A stretch of DNA of 23,673 nt from assembly GCA_032988165.1 (NCBI GenBank), contig JANTQF010000458.1, positions 1-23,673 on the forward strand, read 5' to 3'. Shown here piece after piece: positions 1 to 9,493 of the stretch. A program made the position numbers and the translations under genes. This DNA is from Emmonsiellopsis sp. PD_33 (taxonomy: Eukaryota > Ascomycota > Eurotiomycetes > Onygenales > Ajellomycetaceae). The notes below the pieces were generated by a model. It saw only the letters and a program-made list of their open reading frames with translations, did not search any database and was not told the DNA's origin. Within the stretch, counting starts at the first letter, position 1. Each line of letters opens with the position of its first letter.

Positions 1-234
1 TAGGGTGGGGGGGGGGGGGGTGGGGGGGGGGGTGGGTGGGTGGTGGGGGGGGGTGGGGAGGGGGGGGGGGGGGGGGGTGTGGGGGGGTGGGGGGGGGGGG
101 GTGGGGGGGGGGGTGGGGGGGGGGGTGGGGGGGGGTGGTTGGGGGGGGGGGGGGGGGGGGGGGTGGGTGGGGTGGGGGTGGGGTGGGGGGGGGGGGTGGT
201 GGTGAGTGGGTGGGGGGGAGGGGGGGGGAGTTTG
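1..234. repeat. G/T-only low-complexity tract at the left end
   Basis: The first 234 bases consist of long G runs broken by single T residues and a few A residues. There is no C until position 235. The tract gives glycine/tryptophan/valine-only open frames, which are composition artefacts and not genes. It is not a fungal telomere in the expected orientation, because a left chromosome end read on the plus strand should be C-rich (CCCTAA). It could be a real G-rich satellite able to form quadruplexes. It could also be a sequencing or assembly artefact of poly-G reads at a contig end, which I think more likely. Confidence 0.85.
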
Positions 235-1161
235 CGTTTGGGTGGGTGAAGAGGATAATGTCAAGTCAACAAAACAAACAGAAACCCCTGGAGGCGCGCT
301 CGCACCGACCCGGGTAGGTGTGTAACACAGCGGCGGCCGTGGTCTTTTTTTTTTTTTTTTTTTTGTTCTTGGTATCTTCAGCTGCAGCATGCATGCGTGT
401 TGCATGAGGCACTTTCTTTTTTCCTCTTTCTCGTTTCCTTCTCGGGGGATTAAATGGAAGGGCGAACTCGGGAGGAGGGAGTGGTAGCTACATCAGTTAG
501 TACCGTGCGTGGTAGGCGTGGATAGATAGGTGTAAAGATATTCTTCTTCATTGGACAGGAGTTACAAAGGTGCGGTTTATTGGGCTGAGTCAATATTATG
601 GTGTTTTCGTCATTACAAAGTTAGCTTTATCAACCCATTCATGTGCTGTACATAGTCGGTCGGAAATGAATATTAGAATCTAGGTTTGATATTTCCTATT
701 TATCCTATGCGTTGAGATTTAGCCTCGCGTTTTAAGGAAAGGTTAAGGGTACAGGGACGTGTACCATGGGGCACTAATTGAATATAAGCCATACCAGCTC
801 TCGTGCTGCGATCTGTCGTGGCTTTCTGCTAGTCGCATCTAGGAGGCGCCCGGGGTGAGCGGGTTGATGAGAGCGGCGGTCTCCTTTGCCTTTAAGGCGC
901 GAGGAGATCTTGGAGAGCGTTTTTGGGTTTCAGAGGTAGCCTGTGGCACTGCCTGTAACAGAGAGGGGTTGGACGCATTTGGCGACATATTATTTGAGGT
1001 AGGCTGGAGCTGGTCGCGTCGGAGGGGGTCTCGATGGATAGTATGAATGAAATGTCCTAACTGGATGCCAACGAAGTTAACCGGTGGTCTCTGCAGGTGT
1101 TCTCAAAGTATTGGAGATACTGGTTAAGATACTCCGCCTCGGAAATGTCAAGGTTGCAAAG
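235..1161. other. Gene-free stretch with a T20 run
   Basis: No open frame here looks like a protein. A run of 20 T residues lies at 345-364. It is followed by a GCATGC-rich patch near 388-408 and by AT-rich unstructured sequence. Part of the right side must be the 3' untranslated region of the minus-strand metallophosphoesterase that ends at 1162. No RNA gene or mobile element is visible. Confidence 0.5.
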
Positions 1162-2139
1162 TCAGGCTTCGGATTGGTTGGCCTTGGGGAGATCGATATC
1201 GACCAGCCAAGGGAGCTGCACAGGATAATCGTTTTCGACGCCTTGGATGGCGGCATTGACGAAGAGTGTTTGCACCCCCAGTTTGATAGGCTGGCTTGTC
1301 ATATAACATCTCTGATCGGTATATTTTTCGAGGTTCTTCCGCTTTTCCTCCACATCATCAGGCGTATCATATTTCGAGGGTCGCAAGGTTGATAATTGTT
1401 CGACCACAGTGGACTGTTCATTATTGATATCCGTAAAGTGGGAAGGGTTCTCACTTATTTCATCACGCCATGTAATGAGCTTTGCGCCCCAGGCCTCATG
1501 AATATGGCCAAAGCAATGCATTCGTGGTCGGTTTCGAGCAACAGCCGCGAAGAGATCAGAACAGCCTGCCCTCTGGCGGGACAGGGTGTAATCCATAACG
1601 CCCCTTGGCGGCCCATGTGTCATAACCAAGTCAACGTCCTTTGTGATGGCAAAATGGTGGCCTACTTTGCGGGTATACTGGAACCCCCAGTCACCTAAAG
1701 ATGGGGTATATGGGCTGGCAAACACAGTCAGGGATGCACCATTTTTCAGAGTAAAGTGATGAACCCCTTCATCTAGTAGCATAATACCCATAGATGCAGC
1801 ATCCTTGAAGAGTTGGTTTACTTCTCCATAATCACCATACTCTTTCTTAATCAGTTCTGGGTCTAGAGGTGGCACAGCTTCTTCAACTTTGTTCTTGAAA
1901 AGAGGGATATCAAGAGTGAAATCATGGTTTCCAGCAATGATGAGCTTGAGGGGTGCATTTAGTTTTCCTAGGAGTTTCAGGGCAGATTGAAACTCCTTCA
2001 ATTTTGACCCATCAGTGAGGTCTCCACAGTGGATGGCAACATCTGCATGCTGCAATGGCTTGGTTTCTGGTGTGAATTCCATCCCATGGGTATCAGAAAG
2101 AATGAGGAATCGAGTCATGATATGAGGAGAAGCCGACAT
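1162..2139 (-). CDS. Calcineurin-like metallophosphoesterase (MPPED/239AB-like)
   Basis: An intact single-exon frame of 325 residues that shows the ordered metal-binding motifs of the calcineurin-like phosphoesterase fold. These are D16-x-H18 in the first strand (SDTHG), GDLTD at 39-43, GNHD at 70-73, THGPP at 174-178 and GHIH at 211-214. Together they supply the Asp, His and Asn ligands of a dinuclear metal centre. The arrangement and length resemble the MPPED1/239AB group of cytosolic phosphodiesterases found widely in filamentous fungi. The natural substrate is unknown; cyclic nucleotides are only a family-level suggestion. There is no signal peptide and no membrane segment. The start at 2139 gives seven residues before a second Met (M8) that sits directly before the first strand, so M8 is a plausible alternative start. 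The gene diverges from the unknown gene at 4108 across about 2 kb. No broken motif is seen. Confidence 0.9.
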   Translation of the reverse strand: MSASPHIMTRFLILSDTHGMEFTPETKPLQHADVAIHCGDLTDGSKLKEFQSALKLLGKLNAPLKLIIAGNHDFTLDIPLFKNKVEEAVPPLDPELIKKEYGDYGEVNQLFKDAASMGIMLLDEGVHHFTLKNGASLTVFASPYTPSLGDWGFQYTRKVGHHFAITKDVDLVMTHGPPRGVMDYTLSRQRAGCSDLFAAVARNRPRMHCFGHIHEAWGAKLITWRDEISENPSHFTDINNEQSTVVEQLSTLRPSKYDTPDDVEEKRKNLEKYTDQRCYMTSQPIKLGVQTLFVNAAIQGVENDYPVQLPWLVDIDLPKANQSEA

Positions 2140-4107
2140 CTTCGAAGTATCCTGGTGTCAAGTTACTGTGCTGCAGCGTAGAAACGGTGTCTTTTGCGAG
2201 GGTCGGGGCTGTGGTTGGTCTGGGAAGAGGAGAAATGGAGGAAGAAAATCCAAGGCGCAGGGAGACACATAATTTAGCTGGTATGATTATGTCATGTTCC
2301 TATTTGTAGAGTTAACGTCTAATTACAGCGGTATAGAGTTTATGTGTAAATATGTGATGATGAAAAGCCATATGTCTGGTCAATAATAGATGTCACATAC
2401 GACGAAGGGAGGATGTCAGTTTATAATTAGTTAGAAGAGGCTACCATAATGATGCAAGAGGCGGAATGAACAGCACAGGTCAAACAGCCCTAAAGCTTTA
2501 AGTAGAATATAGGGCCTCTAGCGGCGACGAGGCCTGTGGCTGTAACCCAGTCAGTAATTAGTAAGTTGGTAACTAATAACTTGGAAGGTTATTAATCATC
2601 TTTCTCCCTCCCCATCTCTCCCCAGACCTCCAACAAGACACTCAAGTTCTCATCCCTGATTCCCGCATTCTATGGTCCAGCCCCATGCATAATATGCATG
2701 ATGCCGCACAAGAGCAACATTCCACCTGCAAGATGTTCCAAGGTTTGGTGGACGAGATGTTGTCTTCAGCGGCCGACTCGCACCACTGATTGCTTGCGTG
2801 ATTATGAGCATACCAGCCCAGGTTTGGATCGAATATCCAGCCCACAAAATGCTGTTGAAATTCTTGTTTTTGCAGACCATCTACTAGATCCCCACGGCCG
2901 CGGGGAAAGAAACAACACCCTTGCTAATGGCCAGACTATGCCGGTCCAGCCATCCATTTCTTGCTCGTTATAGTAACTCACTAAATAGTTCCAGGTTCAT
3001 TTCCCGCCTGCTGACGGCTGACTGCAGAGTCACACGCCGCTCGTATATGGGGTGCATACAAGCTGTGCTGGTAGCCGGATGACATCCATGATCCTTTATT
3101 CCAGGTCCCCACGAAAGTTGGCTCTGGGATACTTTTCACTGTTGATTGGGCGCCACACCGGGGCCAAATCAGAGTCTGGTCTTCTGGTTCGCGATGACCG
3201 TTACGCCTGATTCTGGGGATGCTGCCGTCCAGGCTTGCGCTCTCAGCTCTCATTCGCCGTTTTCATCTACCCCGGAAATGAAATCAGGTTCGCAGCGTAT
3301 GAACGGAAACATCAACTGGTGGACCAGGGCGGGAGTGAGATTCAGATTCTCTATCTCCTCTTCAAGGCTCTTTTCACGTCTTCAGAACAGGTCCATCGTT
3401 GGTAACTAACTAGTTAACTTGAAATTATTCGCTTCTCGGCCTCCACTATGAAACCCGTTTCTCGCCACTTTCCACCTATGATAAAGGATTTGTCCATTTC
3501 TTCCCTTCTTCGGACCCCCCATGTCGGCCAACCTGGTGTGATACTATCAATCCCTTCATGTTGGCAGCCCATATATTCCCGCTTATAGCTCCAGGTTCCT
3601 TGCAGAACAGTCGGGATTCGGGAAGAGTACTACTCCCCCCCGGAATCTGGGCTGATATCTGACCATTACAAGTCAAGCGGTATCTAGACTTCTTCTTCTT
3701 CCCAGTGGCTACCAAGCTTCCGTCACATCCTGCAAGAAACAATCTTGTTTAACGTCGATCAGCTGATCTCGCTCAGCCCGGTGATACCCCAGATGTAACT
3801 GAACCAACTAGTTAGCTCAAAGCCTAACTGGCGTTCTTGGATCTTTTTCTTCCCTCTCGCAACATCTCTTCTTTGTTATTCGTTCTGCGGGTGAGTCGCT
3901 TGCGGAAGCTTAAAAGATATTAATTACTCGGGACGTCTCCCCCACATCGGTCAAAATATCAGATTCTATATCAGATTCTTAGCTGTGCTCTACTAGCCGC
4001 ATAGCTCACCGTTTTATTCTCAACAAGCCGTTTTGTTTTAAAATCTACAGCAGAGAACAAAGAACAGCACGAAGTTAATTTCATGGTTTACACCACTGCG
4101 CTCCAGC
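2140..4107. other. Long divergent intergenic region
   Basis: About 2 kb between two divergent genes, with only short overlapping frames that look random. It should hold the promoters of both neighbours. Two imperfect copies of an AT-rich element, each starting GTTGGTAACTAA and ending in TTATT, lie at 2565-2593 and 3398-3429. Two AACTAGTT-type palindromes lie at 3407-3416 and 3806-3813. The last 250 bases before 4108 are pyrimidine-rich, as is common in fungal 5' leaders. I see no RNA gene and no transposon remnant. Confidence 0.5.
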
Positions 4108-5369
4108 ATGAAGCGAAGATTCTATTCCAACCTCGTCAATATTGTACGTAACCCCCCCTACCGTGACCTACGATCATACCCCTGCTCTACGAACTTACTA
4201 TAAAACCTCCCCAAACTAACAAAACCCAGAAACCAAGCTGGAAGCTCCGTCATCGCCAAACCACAGTCGAAGATCGAAGCCGACATTACGACTTCGACGA
4301 TGCGTCCGTCCAGTGGCGATCAGGGCGCTCCTCAGTCGACCGACAGTGTCTATCCACTTCCACGGAGTTGCAGTTAAGGGATGCTTGCGCCCTCCTCTCG
4401 CAGAGGATCAAATATCCCGACCAATGGAAAGATTTCGATTGTTCGACGGCTGCTGCGGAATATGATCAGAGAACATCATCTCATTATGTGGATATCAAGT
4501 CCCCGTCATTTGCTGTGCCGAAACATATAACACCTGGCCCTAGGGATGAGCATATCAATCAGGAGCAGAATATGTTTTCAAGCAAGAGTGAGAGAAGAGA
4601 GGTCTATAGGAAGGACAAGTATGATTCTGGGATAGGCATGGAGTTTGAGGAGGACGCATCGGATCACGCTTTCGATGGTCTTGAACAGTCAACGGCGCTG
4701 GAAGCCGGGGACATGGATGGGCCGTCCCTGAGTGAGCTGAGTGAGCTACGAGCACAGATACACCATCCCGGGGAAGCGCGGCGAGAAACAATAATAGGGG
4801 ATGAACCTGCCACTTCCCACGCAAACCAGCATATTCCGCCAACCTCCACCAAACCCAAAGAAACCCCCCCTCCAGCATCATCATCATCAACAACAACAAC
4901 AATAACAGCCCAACGCCAATCCACTCAAGCCGATATAGACCCCCTCTGCCATACAGAACCACTCACCTCCACCTCCACAGCCAGCGCAGCAATAACCGAC
5001 ACAAACGGCCTAGAGAGAGTCCTAACCATTGACGAAGAGGCGCAGCGCCGTATGGCTCTCGAACAGGCCGTCACGGAGAAGATATCTAGTGGTGGTGGAG
5101 TCATTGCTCCGGCACCAAATACGGATAAAGATGCTGCCTTGCGATCGAATCCGCCTACCCGGATGGCCACGGCTAATGGCGGTATTGATGGTGATGATGG
5201 GGGGCGGGCATCGAAAGGGGAGTTAGAGGCTAAGTGGGGGATGCGAGAGGGCCATCAGACCGGATATGCGCTTGTAAAGAAGTTGTCGAAGTTGGGGTTT
5301 GGGCGGAAGAAAGCTGTCGCTGGTGGGAGTACTGGGATGGGTGATGGGGATGGGGCCGTTGTTTGTTGA
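4108..5369 (+). CDS. Uncharacterised disordered protein, two exons
   Basis: Proposed exons are 4108-4143 (12 codons) and 4230-5369. The intron at 4144-4229 has a GTACGT donor, an ACTAAC branch site at 4215-4220 and a CAG acceptor. Exon 1 is in phase 0 and joins an open frame, giving 391 residues. I do not recognise the protein and find no catalytic domain, signal peptide or membrane segment. The N-terminus is basic (MKRRFYS, then KPSWKLRHRQ). The middle is acidic and Ser/Thr/Pro-rich, with a Ser/Thr run near 229-238 encoded by TCA/ACA repeats. The last 60 residues are Gly- and Lys-rich (LVKKLSKLGFGRKK). A DSGIGM segment lies at 144-149. The composition suggests a disordered regulatory or scaffold protein, but this is inference. 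An earlier ATG at 4083 is in the wrong phase for this splice. The ATG at 4108 is preferred because it gives a continuous frame. The short first exon is the least certain part. Confidence 0.65.
4144..4229 (+). other. Intron 1 of the uncharacterised disordered-protein gene
   Basis: An 86-nt spliceosomal intron with donor GTACGT, branch-like ACTAAC ten bases before the acceptor CAG, and phase 0. Without this splice the open frame lacks an ATG until far downstream, so the splice explains the missing start. Confidence 0.6.
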
Positions 5370-6346
5370 GGCGAGGCAGAGTGAAGGGGGTGGGAGGGGG
5401 AGGGTTGGGGACCGGTTGGGTTTCTTGTAGAAATATTTTTTTTTTTAAATTTTTCTTCTGGCTTTTGTTCTTTACTGAATGGTGTGTTTGCTGCTTTTAA
5501 CCTATGGTGTTTTGAGGTAATGGGGTATCTATCTAGGTACATGTTTGCCATTTATATATCTTCTTAACTCCATTAATACTAAACAAAATCCCTCTTTCCA
5601 CTCCCTCGGGGAAAAAAAGAAGAAAATTAGAATAACAAACATGTTGACTGCTATCCCTCTGTCACCTGGATGGATGTTAACCGTGGTCGTCGATCGAATC
5701 GGAGTGTAACTAACTCTAAAGCATCCAAGCCAAAGCATTCAGTCCAAGCTGATGGGACTGCGGTTATTGCCCGTCCAGCCCAGATATTTTTCACCGTCTA
5801 GACTTGCATACAGGACAGGACAAGGACATTCCATTTCATTTGCTTCAGGGGGATCTATCATTTGTCTTGGTTATATCCTTTTTCATGCCGGATAGGGTTG
5901 ACATCATATGTGCCTTCTCGTCAACTTGCACACTCACAGCTAAACCTAGAAAGCATCCATAACCTAGACTGAATATCTAGTTTGATATATTTGTCACTAC
6001 GCTGGTAGGGTGAGATTAGAATGCCGTCAATGCTCTCATATAAGATTTTTTATATATGGCGAAAAATGCCTACCAATCTATCCTTTCCTGCCACCATACA
6101 ACATCCATTTCGTGGACCAAGGCAAAGAATATTTCTAACCTAATCGCACCATTTGGCTCTTCCTCTCCTCCGCCGATCTGCCAGTTGTCTCAATCTCATC
6201 CAAAAATGCAACAGGATATTCCGTCCCATCCATCCCTACGTCCCCGATTCGTCATGCCATCGATAATGATTTCAAATAATGAGTGTCGCTGTACAGATAA
6301 ATATATAAAAGCCAATATGCGTATGTATATGTTTGGTCAAACACCC
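5370..6346. other. Convergent intergenic region
   Basis: 3' flanks of the uncharacterised gene (plus) and the AA9 monooxygenase gene (minus). It holds a T-rich stretch near 5434-5455, which may belong to the 3' end of the upstream gene, and otherwise AT-rich sequence. A 145-codon plus-strand frame at 6056-6493 runs antisense across the last AA9 exon. Its composition is poor and I do not regard it as a gene. Confidence 0.45.
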
Positions 6347-7280
6347 CTAGCTTCTCAACTTGCTACCGGGAATCGAATGCTGGACGGGAGCGGGCCAGAC
6401 GGCTGGGCCGGGGCAGGTGTAGCTGGTGAGGCCACCTTGGTAGATATCAACCTGCATCGGGTGGAAGAGTTAGTGTTTAGTCTCGTTTCTTAACTGACCC
6501 GCCCTCCTCTTCACCCTGTTTTCCGTAACAAGGGATAAACTAGAACAAAGACTCACCATAACTCCCGGATCATCCTGGCTCGCGTAGGCCGGAATAGCCG
6601 TCAAATACTCCCCACTGGGCGTCTCCGTGCCCGACCCGGTAACAACCAACTGCGCACACTCGGGATAAAACTGCGGCGTATTCGCCTGGTGCAGTGCCAG
6701 CAGCTCATGACGAATCAGATAATTACCCGGAGCCAGGTTTGCCGGAATCGTCGACGTCCACTGCAGCTCCTTCAACACAACACCCGTGCCCCATCCCTCT
6801 CCATCAATTGGGCCCTCAATCAGCCCGGCCTCATCGATCTTGAACCAATTGTTGCCCTTGCCGTCGCAAGCGGCAAAGTCGCCGGCGCACTGGTACATCC
6901 ATACCATTACGGGGCCCTGAGCGTGGGTCCATTGGGACCAGATCGCGGTCACCTCGGATCCAGCAGCAACTTCAGCGCTTAGCTGGGCGCTTGTGCCGCC
7001 GTTGCAGGTCATCATTGCGTCCGCGACGTCCATGATTGGGTTATAGTCGGGCCATTGGCGCTGGATTGTTTCGGGGGAGGAGCCCGGGCTGAAGCCTGTA
7101 TAGCTGTTTGGATGTTGTTAGTAGGAATAGAAATATAAGAAGGGGGAAGAATACGTATATAGGGGGCTGGTTTTACCCTGGATAGTCGGTCCCACCGATC
7201 TTGTAACTGGTAACAGCGCCGTGGGCGGCAACAGCAGACGCAAACAGCGCCGCTGAGAGACCACTTGTAACAGCTCGCAT
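6347..7280 (-). CDS. Secreted AA9 lytic polysaccharide monooxygenase
   Basis: Three exons (7280-7177, 7103-6557, 6451-6347) encode 251 residues. Residues 1-19 form a signal peptide (MRAVTSGLSAALFASAVAA). Cleavage leaves His20 as the mature N-terminus, the first ligand of the copper histidine brace. His95 (in TH95AQGP) is the second ligand and Tyr181 (in QFY181PECAQ) the axial Tyr. His167 and Gln179 fit the conserved second-sphere positions of AA9. The family cleaves cellulose or hemicellulose oxidatively outside the cell, using copper, a reductant and O2 or H2O2. The protein is a single AA9 domain with no cellulose-binding module and ends shortly after the last strand. Intron 1 (7104-7176) has a CTAAC branch site; intron 2 is 6452-6556. 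One possible carbon-catabolite repressor site (GTGGGG, 7413-7418) lies about 135 bp upstream, which may be chance. Regioselectivity cannot be read from sequence. No break in the gene is seen. Confidence 0.93.
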
Positions 7281-9493
7281 TATGGAATTATAGACCTTGT
7301 TTCGAGGGCCGGCAAGAAACAGGAAGATATCCAGGCAAAATAGGAACAAGTGATTGGGAGTGAGAGATTTTGTCTGAAGGGAAAAAAGAAAAGACCAAGA
7401 ATTAAAACGTTCGTGGGGTATCTTCGAGGTCTTTATTGTATTCCATTTTGCCTAACCTCATCGTAAATTGGGCGCGTGATATGTGGAACAGCAAAGTCCA
7501 CCGGTATCGACCCCAGAATCGAGCACATCCGGTGAACAGGGGCGGAGTTCGGCCCGCCGGCTGCCCAATATAATATCTCTTCAGGCAGGGAAGAATATGT
7601 GGTGCAGCCGCTCAGGTTTTCCCTGCACAGTCGATGTGTTAACCCTGGCAATTTTCCGGGGTTGAACAAAATTTGACATCATCTAACTTGGTGGAGAACG
7701 GGGCGAAATGGCTCGAGTATCCTGTAGTATAAGTGTATCAACAGTTGATTCTGAGGCGGGATCGGGTTGTTCCGTTTCATGGCGGCTTCATTCAAACACC
7801 ATTAAACGTATCATCTCAGTGGTTCTATATCCACAAACAAAAGTTTCGATTCACTGTGATTAAACAGCAATGTAGACCCCATGGGGATGGTGTCTACTCC
7901 GGATGCCGAAAGATGAAGCGTTGTGTCGATCATTCGTTTTGCTTAAAGGTGAATCCCTGGTAGCGCGTGTCAGCAGGCCAATCCAAGACACTGAATTTTG
8001 TTTGAGAGAGCCATTATGACCAGGATGTATATTACCCAAATTAATTCTCCCCACGAGACCAAAATCATGAGGAGGATTCATGCTCGGAGCAATCGGCATC
8101 TGTTCCATCCAGGACAGGTCCCCGGCGAGATCCGTAATTGGGATACTTGCTCAAGAAGCGCAAGATAGGCCGGTCGCTGGCTTGGTTTGGTATCTATGCC
8201 GTTTTCGTTCTTTTGCCAACAGTTGGCAATTTTGATGGCATTCTGGAAGACCAATCTGCTGAATTCTTCTACAGTATTCGAGAATGTTGAAGAGACTGGG
8301 TCTTTCCACGAGTACCCAACTGCTGTACTGCGTTTTTGGATCTTCGAATAAGAATCGCACCATGGGTCTTCGATAGATAGATGGCCTTGTTCCCAGCCAG
8401 TGGAACTCAGATCTATCCCCGTCTCCGCGGATTGTTAACCCAAGACTAAGGATAACGAAGATTTGCATCAAGCATAATCCCAAAATAAATGTACCCCCGG
8501 CCACGGGGCTATCTTGAGTGTGTTAAAGTATATGTAGAGTGGCCTCTCAACCGGGTAAGGCCTCCGAGATTGACGGGCGCATAGGAAACACCCAATTCTC
8601 AATACACCACCGACAAAGGCTCTGTCAACCCAGTTCTTTTGTTAATTCCCGTCCATTGAGTGCGGCTGGAGTCACCTCTCGAGGGCCGGCAACATTGATC
8701 TCAGGTGTCAGGATGCTCAGCCCACTGACTGATATGTATTCCAAGGATACTTACACCCTCCAAGCATTTCTAACTATGAGTCTGTGTCTCCTTCATCCAA
8801 ACAACAATCCAGTCAAAATTTATAAATTAGCACGGTTGAACAGCCACACCTGGAGGTGGCTGGTCTCCTCCACCTTCAAAATTTGGGGAAACGGCAACAT
8901 ACGTTCAATTTAGAGGTGCTTCAGAATGAACGAGGGTTACGCCTTCTCGACCCTCAATGACGAATTAGAAGCATACCACATATCAGAAACGACGTCACAC
9001 CAAAGTCATCCGCAGAGATAGAAGTTTTCAACATGTAGCTCTAACTTCCACTTCGCGAAAGGACGATAGGACCTTCATGTCAGTTGTTGTCATTAGTATA
9101 CAAAATCCATGGCTGATCATAGCTTACGACCGCTTCGTTGGATTTGGCAAGGAATGTCCGGCTGTAATTCGCTGTAAGTATTCCTCGTTCGTCACGACAA
9201 CATTTTCCCAGACCACACCCGGAATGGTGCTCGAATCCCGGCCATGCTCTCTGCTCAGGAAGAGGTTAGCGCTGAATATCTCGGCCCGATTGCGGGGCTG
9301 GATACGAACTGCTTATGAATTCCATCCTTTTTAAAAATTCAAGTTTAAAACCACTTTCTCCTCTCATCGGCAAAATTTGGGTAGATATCATAACTCAAAA
9401 TCAACAGGGGTAGTTAGTTTGCTCCCTAAAATCTGGCTTTGCAATTTGCCTAACCAGGGGTAACGACAAAGAGGACCAAGTTCAGCACCACTT
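7281..9493. other. 2.2-kb divergent stretch with no supported gene
   Basis: Only short frames (60 to 124 codons) are present, several beginning at non-ATG codons and none matching a family I know. One minus-strand frame (8151-8504) has a single hydrophobic segment near its start, but it begins at GTG behind an in-frame stop. The region should contain the promoters of the AA9 gene (minus) and the MFS gene (plus), and perhaps a decayed gene. I see no terminal repeats or transposon motifs. Confidence 0.45.

Noticed and set aside
5..317. Glycine/tryptophan/valine-rich frames at the left end
   Set aside because: They are pure translation of the G/T tract in three overlapping frames; no real protein signal.
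6056..6493. 145-codon plus-strand frame
   Set aside because: It lies antisense to the last exon and second intron of the AA9 gene, and its residue composition looks random.
8151..8504. 117-codon minus-strand frame with a hydrophobic stretch
   Set aside because: It starts at GTG just behind an in-frame stop. No ATG, splice-linked upstream exon or family match could be found.
9230..9245. TCGAATCCC resembling a tRNA T-loop
   Set aside because: No A-box, no acceptor stem pairing and no anticodon arm at the expected distance.
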